Made by a program: the position numbers and the translations under genes | Notes under the pieces: model-generated | What the model was told of the DNA's origin: nothing | The model's input: only the letters and a program-made list of their open reading frames with translations | The model's database searches: none | Source of the DNA: Erythrobacter sp. KY5 | GTDB taxonomy: Bacteria; Pseudomonadota; Alphaproteobacteria; Sphingomonadales; Sphingomonadaceae | Reading direction: 5' to 3' | Length of the DNA: 64,000 nt | Assembly: GCF_003264115.1 (NCBI RefSeq) | Contig: NZ_CP021912.1 | Location: forward strand, 620,001 to 684,000 | Shown: piece by piece, positions 26,354 to 35,319 of the stretch | How the letters are laid out: each line of letters opens with the position of its first letter | Position numbering within the stretch: position 1 is the stretch's first letter

Positions 26354-26371
26354 CTTTCACTTTCCCGACAT
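26354..26371 (+). promoter_or_regulatory. Putative Pho box before alkaline phosphatase
   Basis: CTTTCAC-TTTC-CCGACAT has two heptamers spaced by four bases, as in PhoB sites (CTGTCAT-N4-CTGTCAT; the first half is often CTTTCAT). It ends 46 bp before the ATG of a PhoA-type phosphatase gene, a fitting position and target. The match is imperfect in the second half. Confidence 0.45.
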
Positions 26372-26417
26372 ACGCATAAGCGATAGCGAGACGCGCAAAC
26401 CCGATGGAGACGTTTCG

Positions 26418-27851
26418 ATGACCCGCTCGCTCGCAGCCCTGCTCGCCACCACCACGCTCGCTTTGGGCGCATGCACCACCGATCAAGGAACAGCGCCGCT
26501 CGCGAGCGCTTCGACGGTTGCCGAACCTGCCGATGAGGCAGCCGAGCCGCGCGCAAAGAACGTGATCCTGTTCATTGGCGACGGGATGGGCATTTCCACG
26601 ATCACAGCAGCGCGAATCTATGCAGGTCAAAAGCGCGGCCAAAGCGGCGAGGAATATGTGCTGCCGTTCGAAGCGTTCGACAATGTTGCGCTGGTCAAGA
26701 CCTACAACACCAACGCGCAGGTTCCCGACAGCGCAGGGACCGCGACCGCGATGCATTCGGGTCGCAAAACCAATATCGGATTTCTGGGGGTAGGCCCCGA
26801 GGCGCAGCGCAGTTCCTGCGCAGGGACGCTCGCCCATCCGCTTCCGCTGTTGGGTGAGGAGGTCAACGAGCGTGGGCTTGCGCTGGGCATCGTGTCGACC
26901 GCTCGCATCACCCATGCGACTCCGGCGAGCGTCTACGCCCGGGCCGCCGACCGCGACTGGGAAGCCTATCTTGAGCGCGTGATCGACCCTGAAACTCCCG
27001 GCTGCCGCGATATCGCGACCCAGCTGGTCGAAAGTGATTTCGACGTGGCGCTTGGCGGAGGCGCGCGTGCGTTCTTCGGTAGTGAAAATGGTGGTGGTCG
27101 CAGGGATGAGAATGCCGATCTGCCAGCAGGGTGGGTCGCCCGCACTGGCGGGACTTTCGTCACGACCGCTGACGAACTCGAAGCAGCACCCGCCGGAGCG
27201 CCGGTCTTCGGCCTCTTCTCCAGCAGCCACATGACCTACATGGCGGAAAAAGACGATGGATCGACAGAGCCGACGCTTACCGACATGACCGCCCAAGCGA
27301 TCAAACGGCTTTCGGCCGATCCAGACGGGTACTACCTGATGGTCGAATCGGGCAGGATCGATCACGGCCACCACGCGGGGCGTGCAGGTTTGGCGCTCGA
27401 AGAGACGGTCGAATTTGCCAATGCGATTGCTTACGCGATCCAGAATACCGACCCCGACGATACGCTCATCATGGTGACCGCGGACCACAGCCATGTCTTC
27501 ACGATCTCTGGTTATCCGCGGCGGGGTAACGATATCCTTGGTCTGGTGGTGCCGCCGAACGAGGGCGGCGAAAGCGCTGCTGGAGAGCCGACGCTCGCAC
27601 AGGACGAGAAGCCCTACACCACGCTCGGCTATGGCAATGGTCCCGGCTCAATAGCAGGGCAGGCCGAGCGCCGGGTCCCTGAAACTGGTATCACCGCCCG
27701 CCAGCAATCGACCGTTCCGCTCTATAGCGAAACCCATGCCGGTGAGGATGTGGCGCTGTATGCTCAGGGCCCCGGTGCCGACAAGGCACGCGGCGTGATC
27801 GAACAAAACGTCATCTACGACATCATTCGCAGCGCTTACGGGTGGGAGTGA
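26418..27851 (+). CDS. Alkaline phosphatase (PhoA family), lipoprotein
   Basis: The 477-residue product has a lipobox (TLALGAC, then TT), so it should be lipid-anchored rather than free in the periplasm. The core has NVILFIGDGMGISTITAAR for metal binding, the phosphorylated serine in PDSAGTATAMHSG, and ESGRIDHGHHAG and VTADHSHVF supplying the zinc ligands. It releases phosphate from periplasmic monoesters. A candidate Pho box lies just upstream. GGAGAC precedes the ATG. An A-flanked hairpin lies about 45 bp past the stop. Confidence 0.9.
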   Translation: MTRSLAALLATTTLALGACTTDQGTAPLASASTVAEPADEAAEPRAKNVILFIGDGMGISTITAARIYAGQKRGQSGEEYVLPFEAFDNVALVKTYNTNAQVPDSAGTATAMHSGRKTNIGFLGVGPEAQRSSCAGTLAHPLPLLGEEVNERGLALGIVSTARITHATPASVYARAADRDWEAYLERVIDPETPGCRDIATQLVESDFDVALGGGARAFFGSENGGGRRDENADLPAGWVARTGGTFVTTADELEAAPAGAPVFGLFSSSHMTYMAEKDDGSTEPTLTDMTAQAIKRLSADPDGYYLMVESGRIDHGHHAGRAGLALEETVEFANAIAYAIQNTDPDDTLIMVTADHSHVFTISGYPRRGNDILGLVVPPNEGGESAAGEPTLAQDEKPYTTLGYGNGPGSIAGQAERRVPETGITARQQSTVPLYSETHAGEDVALYAQGPGADKARGVIEQNVIYDIIRSAYGWE

Positions 27852-27888
27852 TCCGTCCTGATCTGCAGCAGCGCACCGACGCGCTAAG

Positions 27889-27928
27889 CAAAAAAAGCCC
27901 CTGTGCCGGGGGCGATGGCACAGGGGCT
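27889..27928 (-). terminator. Rho-independent terminator, minus strand
   Basis: AGCCCCTGTGCC (27896-27907) pairs perfectly with GGCACAGGGGCT (27917-27928), a 12-bp GC-rich stem with a 9-base loop. Read on the minus strand, a run of seven T follows, the classic form. It would end transcripts from lolA. Read on the plus strand it follows the phosphatase gene but lacks a U-tract. Confidence 0.85.
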
Positions 27929-28101
27929 CCGTCTTAGCGTTCGTCACGCTTTTGCAAGGCGGCCATTCTCGGTCAAAGGGCAACAGGGGGGAAACCCTTC
28001 ATCAACCGCCTTGATTGAAGAAATACGATGAATTCGCTTTCGCCTATATGAACGCGCACCTAGGTTTGTCGCATTCCTACAACTTTTGGCAGGCGAACCG
28101 T
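27929..28101 (-). other. Long lolA 3' UTR with a further hairpin, possible sRNA
   Basis: There are 173 bp without a gene between the lolA stop and its terminator. It holds an inverted repeat at 27997-28020 (CTTCATCAA and TTGATTGAAG, one bulge). A structured leader plus a strong terminator could define a 3' UTR-derived small RNA, but I see no convincing internal promoter. Confidence 0.25.
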
Positions 28102-28761
28102 TCAGCCCGGACGACGGGATGAGCGGCGCGGATCGCGGAAATTGAACGTGCTGTCAGGAACCGAAACGCCATAGCGGTGATTCGTGAGTCGCACAGTCGT
28201 CCGGTGGTTCTGTGAATCGAGCGCGACCCAATGTGTCAGCTGCAAACCGCCCGGCGCATTGGAATTGCGTACAAAGATAAGATTGATGCGCCCGAATTCC
28301 GGTTTGCTAGGGTCGCGAACATCAACACTGACCACGTCCGGATTGCCGGTGGGGACCAGTGTCCCGTAATCCTTCATGTCGCGCTGGGGATCGAGCAGCG
28401 CGCCGAGCGGCGAGTTGCGGATCGGCCAACGCTCGACCTGATTGACCTCATAGTCGACCATGTAAAGCGAGCGGCCGTTTGAGACGACCAGCAAATCAGA
28501 ATCACGACCGTAATCGAAACGAATCTTGCCCGGGCTCTTGAGCGTCATGGTCCCGCGCGCGGTCCGACCCTGTCTGTCGGTCTGCGAAAAATCGGCCTTC
28601 ATGGTCGAAATACCGCGCAAAGCCGCTACCGCACGATCAAGGTCGGCGGAGGATTGCGCGAGCGCATGCGGTGCCGGCTCGCCATGAGGCAGCGACACGC
28701 CAAGTGCGATCGTCCCGGCAGCGGCGAGTGCCATACCGATGCGGCGGAGATGTTTGAGCAT
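28102..28761 (-). CDS. lolA: Outer-membrane lipoprotein carrier protein LolA-like
   Basis: The 219-residue periplasmic protein has a signal peptide and the LolA half-barrel pattern: ISTMKADFSQTDRQGRTARGTMTLKSPGKIRFDY and later LVVSNGRSLYMVDYEVNQVERWPI. LolA carries lipoproteins from LolCDE to the outer membrane; this window encodes several candidate cargo lipoproteins. I prefer ATG 28761 over 28767 because GAGG at the first ATG is then correctly spaced. The C-terminus is basic (RRSSRRPG). Transcription probably ends at the hairpin at 27889-27928. Confidence 0.88.
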   Translation of the reverse strand: MLKHLRRIGMALAAAGTIALGVSLPHGEPAPHALAQSSADLDRAVAALRGISTMKADFSQTDRQGRTARGTMTLKSPGKIRFDYGRDSDLLVVSNGRSLYMVDYEVNQVERWPIRNSPLGALLDPQRDMKDYGTLVPTGNPDVVSVDVRDPSKPEFGRINLIFVRNSNAPGGLQLTHWVALDSQNHRTTVRLTNHRYGVSVPDSTFNFRDPRRSSRRPG

Positions 28762-28858
28762 GGTCATGCCTCGTGATTTAGGTTCGAGGCTTTGAACCGC
28801 AGCTTAATCGAAAGGTTCCAAGAATGGGAAGGCATTTCGGCACAAGTGCCGGAGAACC

Positions 28859-29026
28859 TTACTTGATCTTGGCTTCCTTGAATTCGACGTGCTTCTTTGC
28901 GACCGGGTCGTACTTGCGGAACACCATCTTTTCGGTGGTGTTGCGCGGGTTCTTCTTGGTCACGTAGTAAAAGCCCGTTCCCTCGGTCGAGACGAGCTTG
29001 ATCTTGACGGTTGCGGGCTTCGCCAT
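28859..29026 (-). CDS. rpmG: 50S ribosomal protein L33
   Basis: The 55-residue product begins [19 protein letters not shown] and continues with YVTKKNPRN and [22 protein letters not shown], a textbook bacterial L33. It lacks the CxxC zinc pairs, so it is the C-minus form. AGGAAA lies seven bases before the ATG. L33 binds 23S rRNA near the E site of the large subunit. It stands alone, 98 bp upstream of lolA on the same strand. Confidence 0.97.
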   Translation of the reverse strand: MAKPATVKIKLVSTEGTGFYYVTKKNPRNTTEKMVFRKYDPVAKKHVEFKEAKIK

Positions 29027-29144
29027 GGCGGTTTCCTACAGATCGGGTGAGGCCTGTTCGGCCTGAAAAACAAAGGGCGACGCGTCGTGCGCCGCCTCAC
29101 AGAAGCGCGCCAATGAGCGATTCACCCTCGAAAGTCAAGCGGAG

Positions 29145-29561
29145 TTACCAATCCGAGCGACTGACCTTGCCGCGCTTGGCTTTGACTTCTCCGCGCGCCT
29201 TCTTTGCCTTGAGGCGCTGGGTCTTGCCTACCCTGTTGACGCGGGTCTTGGCGCGCTTCTTCGGAGCGCGATGCGCGTCCTTGAGCAACTCATCGAGCTT
29301 GTCGCGTGCGGCCTGCCGATTCGCATCTTGGGTTCGGTGTGCCCTCGCGGTGATTAGCAGATCGCCGGAAGCGGTCAGCTTCGATCCTGCGATATCGCGC
29401 AGCCTTGCAAAAACCGGAGGTGACAGGCGCAGCGCGTAGATGTTGACCCGCAGCTGGACTTCGGTCGCTACCTTGTTCGCGTTCTGCCCGCCTGGCCCCG
29501 ATCCAGCGAGGAATGTCTCCTCGGCAATGGCGTGAGCCCGGTCGAGGAGAGCAGGATCCAC
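29145..29561 (-). CDS. arfB: Alternative ribosome-rescue factor ArfB
   Basis: The 138-residue protein has the release-factor GGQ motif in GSGPGGQNANKVATEVQLR (Gly-Gly-Gln at 25-27) and, unlike full release factors, only a short body followed by a Lys/Arg-rich tail (RAPKKRAKTRVNRVGKTQR). In ArfB/YaeJ this tail enters the empty mRNA channel of stalled ribosomes while GGQ hydrolyses the peptidyl-tRNA. The start is GTG, two bases after the stop of the pseudouridine synthase gene, so it is the last member of a pabBC-rluA-arfB unit. Confidence 0.93.
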   Translation of the reverse strand: MDPALLDRAHAIAEETFLAGSGPGGQNANKVATEVQLRVNIYALRLSPPVFARLRDIAGSKLTASGDLLITARAHRTQDANRQAARDKLDELLKDAHRAPKKRAKTRVNRVGKTQRLKAKKARGEVKAKRGKVSRSDW

Positions 29562-29563
29562 CC

Positions 29564-30268
29564 TCAGGCCTCTTCCGGAAAGACCGGGGCAGCGGGCGCG
29601 CTGAGACCGGCGCGTTCGAAATCGGCAGGGAAAGGTGCATGGGCGAAAATCGTGTCCTTGCCCTCGCGTCTGACGCGGATTGTCTCCGCGTGGAGCATTG
29701 TTCGCGGTGCGCCCTTGTTCTGTCCGCGCACAGGGCCATAGACCGGATCACCCAGCAAGGGCGCCCCCAGCCCTTGCAGCGCGTGCACGCGCAATTGGTG
29801 TGTGCGCCCGGTTTCAGGGCGGAAACGGATAAGCGAACGCCTTTTGTCCCCTTCGCCAATCGTGTCGATCAGCTCCCAATGCGAAACCGCAGGCTTGCCC
29901 TTTTTCGCGGCGATCATGCGCCACCCCTTCTCAGCGGAACTGATCTTGGAAAGGGAAAGTTCGATCGTGCCGGAACTTTCGGCCGGTTCGAAGTCAATCA
30001 CAGCAAGATAGGTTTTTCCGACGAGGCGATCTTCAAACGCCTTGTTGAACCGCTTCAGAGCTTTGGGATTGCGTGCAAGCAACAGACAGCCGCTGGTGTC
30101 CGTATCAAGCCGGTGCACGGGGACGGGCGGGCGCTGGAAGCCCAGCTTTAGTTGCTCAATTTGGTCGAACAGAGCGGGACCGCCGCGCTTGGGGCGATCG
30201 ACGGGAAGCCCCGAAGGCTTGTCTATAACGAGTGCCTCGCCGTCTTCGTAAATGATAGGAATGTTCAT
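29564..30268 (-). CDS. RluA-family pseudouridine synthase
   Basis: The 234-residue enzyme isomerises a uridine in rRNA or tRNA. The catalytic aspartate is in VHRLDTDTSGCLLLAR. KTYLAVID and RPETGRTHQLRVHALQGLGAPLLGDPVYG complete the RluA family pattern. There is no N-terminal S4 domain, so it resembles the short RluA/TruC-type members; the exact target position cannot be told. It shares four bases with the end of pabBC upstream and is 2 bp from arfB downstream. Confidence 0.9.
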   Translation of the reverse strand: MNIPIIYEDGEALVIDKPSGLPVDRPKRGGPALFDQIEQLKLGFQRPPVPVHRLDTDTSGCLLLARNPKALKRFNKAFEDRLVGKTYLAVIDFEPAESSGTIELSLSKISSAEKGWRMIAAKKGKPAVSHWELIDTIGEGDKRRSLIRFRPETGRTHQLRVHALQGLGAPLLGDPVYGPVRGQNKGAPRTMLHAETIRVRREGKDTIFAHAPFPADFERAGLSAPAAPVFPEEA

Positions 30269-32088
30269 ATAAGTTCTGCTGAAAACAGGCCGCGCACCGC
30301 GTTGCCCAATTGGAAGCCGTCAGCGAGGTCGCAGAGCGTCAAATTCGCCTCGCGGGCCTGGCCTTTTTCGATGAGATATTCGCGCAGCACACCGGGAATC
30401 AGGCCGAGCGAGGTGGGCGGGGTTAGAAGAACGCCGTCGCGCTCGACGAAGATATTGGTGTAGCTGCCTTCGGTCACAAGTCCGTCGTCGCGCACCAACA
30501 CCGCTTCATGCGCACCATGGTGGCGAGCCGCGTCCGCCGCGTCCTCATAGAAACCCCGGTCGGTTGTCTTGTGCGACAATCTCCAGTCTGAAGGGTCGAG
30601 CGGGTTGGGCAGCGCGGCCACTTTTACCGGACCTTGAAATGGTGATGGCATGGGCTGGGTCTCAAGCGCGCTCGCCCCGCTGCGAGAGGCCAGCAGCCGC
30701 AGCTTGACCGGACTTTCGAGCTCAAAACACAGAGCCTGGATCTGATTGCGCAGCGCGTGGCGGTCGAACTGGAAACCAAGCGCCTCTGCGCTTTTCTTCA
30801 TGCGTGCAAGGTGGAGTTCAAGCAGCGCGATCCCGGTTTCCGGATCGAACGACATGGTTTCGACAAGATCGAAGCCCGGCGCCCGATGATCGGGCGAGGA
30901 GCGCCGGACGAAGCCTGCCTTAACCTCGCATTCGCGCCTTTCGCCCAGAGAATCGCTGTCCGCAACGATAGCGGAGCCAACGCCGAGCACGGCATGTCCC
31001 TGACCGTTTTCGACCGGTGTCAGGCGCAAGGTGCGGATCGCGACGTTGAATGCAGCTGAACCATCAGAACTGACGCGCCCGATGGCCCCGCAATAGGGCC
31101 CGCGTGCATCGCGTTCTACTTCGCCTATCAGCTCCATGGCGCGAATCTTGGGCGCGCCGGTGATCGAACCGCAGGGGAACAGCGCACGCACCAGGTCCGT
31201 GGCGCTCATGCCTTCGGAAAGCTGAGCACGAACGCTCGACACCATCTGGTGCACGGTCGGATAGCTTTCGACGGCGAATGGCGAATCGACCCGGACCGTA
31301 CCCGGTACTGCGACGCGTGAAAGGTCGTTGCGCATCAGGTCGACGATCATCAGGTTCTCGGCCTTGTCCTTGACCGAATGCGCCAGCTCTTGGGCGAGCT
31401 GCGCATCGCGCTCGGCATCGTCAGAGCGTGGCCGGGTGCCCTTCATCGGTTTTGCCTTGGCGCTGCCGCTTTCATCGAGAGCAACAAACAATTCCGGCGA
31501 GAAGCTCAAAAGCCAGTGCGAGCCATCGAAGATGATCCCGCCATATCCAGCGCTCGCAGCACTTCTCAGCGATGCGTAAAGCGCCTGCGGATCGCCGCGA
31601 TAGGACCCGGCGAGCGGATAGGTGAGGTTCGCCTGATAGATGTCGCCCGCGTGGATGGCATCGCGCAAGGTATCGAACGCAGTTCCGTATCCGCCGGGAG
31701 AAAGCTGCGGGTCGAGCGGCCCGAGGCTTACAGGGCCTTGTCCCCTCGCAGCGAGCCACGCCGGCACATCAGCTGCCGGGATCCTCGTCGGCTTGTCGAA
31801 AAGGCAGAGCCAGACGAGCGGTCCGCCCGCACCAGAGCGCGCTGCGGCCCTGGGTGCAAGTCGTTTCTCCAGCGCGAGTCCGGCTTCATATGCGATATAT
31901 CCTGCGAGCTCGCCGCCCTTTTGTCGGGCGGATTCCGCGTTTGCGAGCGTCTTCTCGACTTCGTCCGGACGATAGGCAACAAAGGTTTCAATCGGATTTT
32001 CGAAATACAGCGCATCGGCCGCGCCGCCATCGGTTGGGCGCGCGTCATCCAGCAATACGAAACAATCCGGCTCTGCGTCCTGACCCAT
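30265..32088 (-). CDS. pabBC: Fused aminodeoxychorismate synthase I and aminodeoxychorismate lyase
   Basis: The 607-residue product joins two folate enzymes. Residues ~1-380 are PabB: MKGTRPR, ENLMIVDLMRNDLSRV and PCGSITGAPKIRAM mark the chorismate site. Residues ~395-607 are a PLP-fold PabC-like lyase with a likely PLP lysine in SHKTTDRGFYEDA and EGSYTNIFV. Together they turn chorismate plus ammonia into p-aminobenzoate. The glutaminase subunit PabA is not in the window. Such fusions are known in other bacteria. It is first in a unit with the pseudouridine synthase and arfB. Confidence 0.92.
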   Translation of the reverse strand: MGQDAEPDCFVLLDDARPTDGGAADALYFENPIETFVAYRPDEVEKTLANAESARQKGGELAGYIAYEAGLALEKRLAPRAAARSGAGGPLVWLCLFDKPTRIPAADVPAWLAARGQGPVSLGPLDPQLSPGGYGTAFDTLRDAIHAGDIYQANLTYPLAGSYRGDPQALYASLRSAASAGYGGIIFDGSHWLLSFSPELFVALDESGSAKAKPMKGTRPRSDDAERDAQLAQELAHSVKDKAENLMIVDLMRNDLSRVAVPGTVRVDSPFAVESYPTVHQMVSSVRAQLSEGMSATDLVRALFPCGSITGAPKIRAMELIGEVERDARGPYCGAIGRVSSDGSAAFNVAIRTLRLTPVENGQGHAVLGVGSAIVADSDSLGERRECEVKAGFVRRSSPDHRAPGFDLVETMSFDPETGIALLELHLARMKKSAEALGFQFDRHALRNQIQALCFELESPVKLRLLASRSGASALETQPMPSPFQGPVKVAALPNPLDPSDWRLSHKTTDRGFYEDAADAARHHGAHEAVLVRDDGLVTEGSYTNIFVERDGVLLTPPTSLGLIPGVLREYLIEKGQAREANLTLCDLADGFQLGNAVRGLFSAELI

Positions 32089-32193
32089 GGCACCGCCTTA
32101 GACTATCCGACCGCCAAGTCGATAGGTTGACCCGCTTCCTTTCGATCTTCAAACCTCGCACAAACATTTTTCAAGCAGGGACGGGTGCATTCA

Positions 32194-33768
32194 ATGAGCG
32201 AGATTTTCCTTGGGCTGGGCGGCAATGGCGAGAACCAGAGTCTCGCGTTGGGCCGCGCGAACCGGCACGGCCTGATCGCTGGCGCGACCGGGACGGGCAA
32301 GACGGTGACGCTTCAGGGGCTGGCGGAGAGCTTTTCTGCCAAAGGCGTGCCGGTGTTCGTCGCCGATGTGAAGGGCGACCTGTCCGGCATCGCAATGCCC
32401 GGTTCGCCCACATTCAAACACGCCGACAAATTGGAGGGCCGGGCCAGGGAACTGGGCATGGATGACTATGCCTATTCGGACAATCCGGTCATTTTCTGGG
32501 ATCTCTATGGCAAGCAGGGCCACCCGATCCGCACCACGGTCACCGAGATGGGGCCACTGCTGCTGTCTCGCCTGCTCGACCTCAATGACACACAAGAGGG
32601 CGTGCTTCAGATCGTTTTCCGCCATGCCGACGATAACGGGCTGCTGCTGCTCGATTTCGGTGATTTGCAATCGTTGCTGCAATGGGCGAATGAGAACTCG
32701 AAAGAATTGTCGGGCGTCTACGGCAATGTTTCCAGGCAATCGGTTGGCGCAATCCAGCGGCAGCTGTTGAGCTTCGAAGCGCAAGGGGCGGACCATTTCT
32801 TTGGTGAACCGGCGCTCGAAATCGACGACTTTCTCCAGACCGATGAAAATGGTCGCGGCTATGTCAACGTCCTCGCCGCCGACCAGTTGATGCGCAGCCC
32901 GAAACTGTACGCGACCTTTCTGCTCTGGCTGCTCGCGGAACTCTTCGAAAGCCTTCCCGAAGTGGGTGATCCGGAAAAGCCCAAGCTCGTTTTCTTCTTC
33001 GATGAAGCACACCTGCTTTTCGACGATGCGCCCAAGGCTCTGCAGGACAAGATCGAACAGGTCGTGCGCCTTATTCGATCCAAGGGTGTCGGCGTATTCT
33101 TTGTGACGCAAAACCCGATAGATATACCCGAAGACGTCGCAGGCCAGCTTGGCAACCGGGTACAGCATGCGCTTCGTGCCTTTACCAAGCGGGATCAGCG
33201 GGCGATCAAGGCGGCTGCCGAGACGTTTCGGATCAACGAGGAACTCGACGTTGAAGAGGCGATCACCGAGCTCAAGGTTGGCGAGGCGCTGGTGTCTACT
33301 CTCGACGAAGATGGTGCGCCGACTGTGGTCCAGCGCACGCTTATCAAGCCGCCACGCTCACGGCTCGGCCCGGTGACGGCGAAGGAGCGTGCGATCATTC
33401 AATCGGTCAGTCCCTTCGATGGCAAGTACGACGAACGCATCGATCGAGAGAGCGCAGAAGAAGTGCTCGCACAAAAAGCCGTCGATGCGGTCGAAACCGC
33501 CAAAGAGGTGGAGGAAATCGGGCGCGAGGAGGTCGCAAAGCGTTCGCGCAAGACTAAGTCGATCTGGGAGAAAGCGATAAGTCGCGGTACCAAAGTGGCC
33601 GCCGGGGGGATGGCCGGTGCCGCCGCTGCCGCCGTGCTTGGCAAGAAATCGCGAGCAAATCCGATGAGGAGCGGGATTACTTCGGCAGCTGGCTCCATCG
33701 CGACTGACTTTGCCGGACCCATCGCGGGCCGTTTCGTGAGGAACCTGATCGGTGGACTGATGCGTTGA
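32194..33768 (+). CDS. HerA/DUF853-type P-loop ATPase (YjgR-like)
   Basis: The 524-residue product has Walker A GATGTGKT (30-37), [11 protein letters not shown], Walker B-like [13 protein letters not shown] (~270) and [12 protein letters not shown], matching the DUF853/HerA-C family of predicted helicase-like ATPases whose role is unclear. After a charged linker the last ~55 residues are Gly/Ala-rich ([32 protein letters not shown]), suggesting membrane or self-association. I chose ATG 32194 over a GTG at 32185. No HerA-type nuclease partner is adjacent; the gene stands alone. Confidence 0.85.
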   Translation: MSEIFLGLGGNGENQSLALGRANRHGLIAGATGTGKTVTLQGLAESFSAKGVPVFVADVKGDLSGIAMPGSPTFKHADKLEGRARELGMDDYAYSDNPVIFWDLYGKQGHPIRTTVTEMGPLLLSRLLDLNDTQEGVLQIVFRHADDNGLLLLDFGDLQSLLQWANENSKELSGVYGNVSRQSVGAIQRQLLSFEAQGADHFFGEPALEIDDFLQTDENGRGYVNVLAADQLMRSPKLYATFLLWLLAELFESLPEVGDPEKPKLVFFFDEAHLLFDDAPKALQDKIEQVVRLIRSKGVGVFFVTQNPIDIPEDVAGQLGNRVQHALRAFTKRDQRAIKAAAETFRINEELDVEEAITELKVGEALVSTLDEDGAPTVVQRTLIKPPRSRLGPVTAKERAIIQSVSPFDGKYDERIDRESAEEVLAQKAVDAVETAKEVEEIGREEVAKRSRKTKSIWEKAISRGTKVAAGGMAGAAAAAVLGKKSRANPMRSGITSAAGSIATDFAGPIAGRFVRNLIGGLMR

Positions 33769-33870
33769 CCGCGTCAGTTTTGCGCGAGGTACAGCCTGTC
33801 ATTTTCGAAGGTTCGCCTTGCCGTGCGCGCCAAAGATGTTGGCGGTTATCGTCGAATCTCCAGTAGAATT

Positions 33871-35319
33871 CTAGAGCGGCAGTCGCAGTTCGGCGCGCAG
33901 GCCGCCAGAGTTACGGTTCGCCAAAACAAGCTCGCCGCCATGCTGTTGCGCAATGGCGCGCGCGAGGGTCAGGCCGAGCCCGGCACCGCCGGTGGCGCGA
34001 TTGCGTGATGCCTCGCCTCGTGTGAACGGCTCCATCATCTCGGCGATCCGCGCCTCTTCGATCCCCGGCCCGCGATCCTCGACCGCGAGAACCGCAGTGT
34101 TGCCGTCGATCTCCACCGAAAGCTCCGCATCGCCGCCATATCGCAGGGCATTCGAGACAAGATTTCGCAGCGCGCGCTTGATCCACGTGACCTGCACGCG
34201 AGCCACCACGCGGGGTGGATTAAGCATGGTGACCGGCTCGCCCAGATCCTCGAATTCTTCGGCGACGCCAATCGCCAGCATTCCCAGATCGACGGCCTCG
34301 ACCTCTAGCGCGCCCGAGCGGCCCATTCGTGCGAGGCTCAGAATATCGTCGAGTGTTGCGGTTATGTCCTCGATGCTCGCTGCCATCTTCTCGCGCTGGG
34401 CATCGTCAGGAACATTCTCGATCCGCACCCTCAAGGCGGCCAGAGGGGTCTTCAGGTCATGGCCAATTGCCCCGAGCATCACGTCTTTCTCATCGAGCAA
34501 CGCCGCAATCCTTGCCTCCATCTGATTGTGCGCGGCGATCAGGCGGCGCGTATCGGCGGGGCCGGTTTCTTCCAGCCTGACCGGTTGATCGGGCTTCTTG
34601 GAAAACGTGCTCACCCGGTCAGTCAGCAGAGCGAGCGGACGGGTTATCCGCCTTAGCACGAGAAACAGGACGACAAGCAGGAACGCGAAGGTGACGAGCG
34701 TCTGGAAAACCAGCACGCCAAGCGCGTTTGCGGGACGCGGCGGTTCAATGACCCGCGCCGCTTCCCATATCCCGCCAGCCTCGCGCTGGATGGCGACGGT
34801 CAAAACACGGCGTTCACGCCAGCCCTGCGTAGTTGAGAGGCGGGGCCGGCTGCGTACAAAGCGCACGAGTTGTGGATCATCGCCCGCTTTCACCACTGCG
34901 ATCGCCACCGCGTGAGGTTCGATGCCTTCATTACCGAGCACTGCGCGCAATCGCTCCTCCCGCGCGCCTTCCTCGGATGAAAGAGGTATGGGAGGCTCGG
35001 CGCTGACGAAGAAACGAAGCGGGCGCGGCAAGAATCCGATATCGCCGCCGACGGATTCCGGCGACCGCAAGCGGCGAGGGCCCCTGTCACCTGTGATGCT
35101 CGCAAATTCTTCCTGCGCTGCCCGGCGCGCTTCGCGCCGTGCTTCGCGTTCCGCGCCATTGACGAGACGGAAGGCCGCCGAGGTAATCGCCGCAGTCTCG
35201 CGCCTTTCCTCACCTGCGCGATAAAGCAGCACCACCGAGACGGCCTGCGCGGTCAATAGGGCGAGGGCCACGCTCACCATGACTTGTGCAAACAGGCTCG
35301 ATGGAAAGAACCGCGTCAC
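33871..35319 (-). CDS. Sensor histidine kinase
   Basis: The 482-residue inner-membrane kinase has a first membrane segment at ~9-32, a periplasmic region of ~170 residues rich in Arg/Glu, a second membrane segment near 205-228, HAMP, then the kinase core: phosphorylated His ~285 in IGHDLKTPL, N box NLVSNALRYG, G1 EDRGPGIEE and G2 GGAGLGLTLA. The basic/acidic sensor domain has no recognised ligand. The start is GTG, overlapping the response-regulator stop (GTGA), so the two are co-translated. An EF-hand protein gene precedes the pair. Confidence 0.92.
   Translation of the reverse strand: MTRFFPSSLFAQVMVSVALALLTAQAVSVVLLYRAGEERRETAAITSAAFRLVNGAEREARREARRAAQEEFASITGDRGPRRLRSPESVGGDIGFLPRPLRFFVSAEPPIPLSSEEGAREERLRAVLGNEGIEPHAVAIAVVKAGDDPQLVRFVRSRPRLSTTQGWRERRVLTVAIQREAGGIWEAARVIEPPRPANALGVLVFQTLVTFAFLLVVLFLVLRRITRPLALLTDRVSTFSKKPDQPVRLEETGPADTRRLIAAHNQMEARIAALLDEKDVMLGAIGHDLKTPLAALRVRIENVPDDAQREKMAASIEDITATLDDILSLARMGRSGALEVEAVDLGMLAIGVAEEFEDLGEPVTMLNPPRVVARVQVTWIKRALRNLVSNALRYGGDAELSVEIDGNTAVLAVEDRGPGIEEARIAEMMEPFTRGEASRNRATGGAGLGLTLARAIAQQHGGELVLANRNSGGLRAELRLPL

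Noticed and set aside
29050..29069. AGGCC-TGTTC-GGCCT hairpin followed by AAAAA upstream of rpmG as a terminator
   Set aside because: The stem is only 5 bp and the A-run lies on the wrong side for a U-tract in either useful direction.
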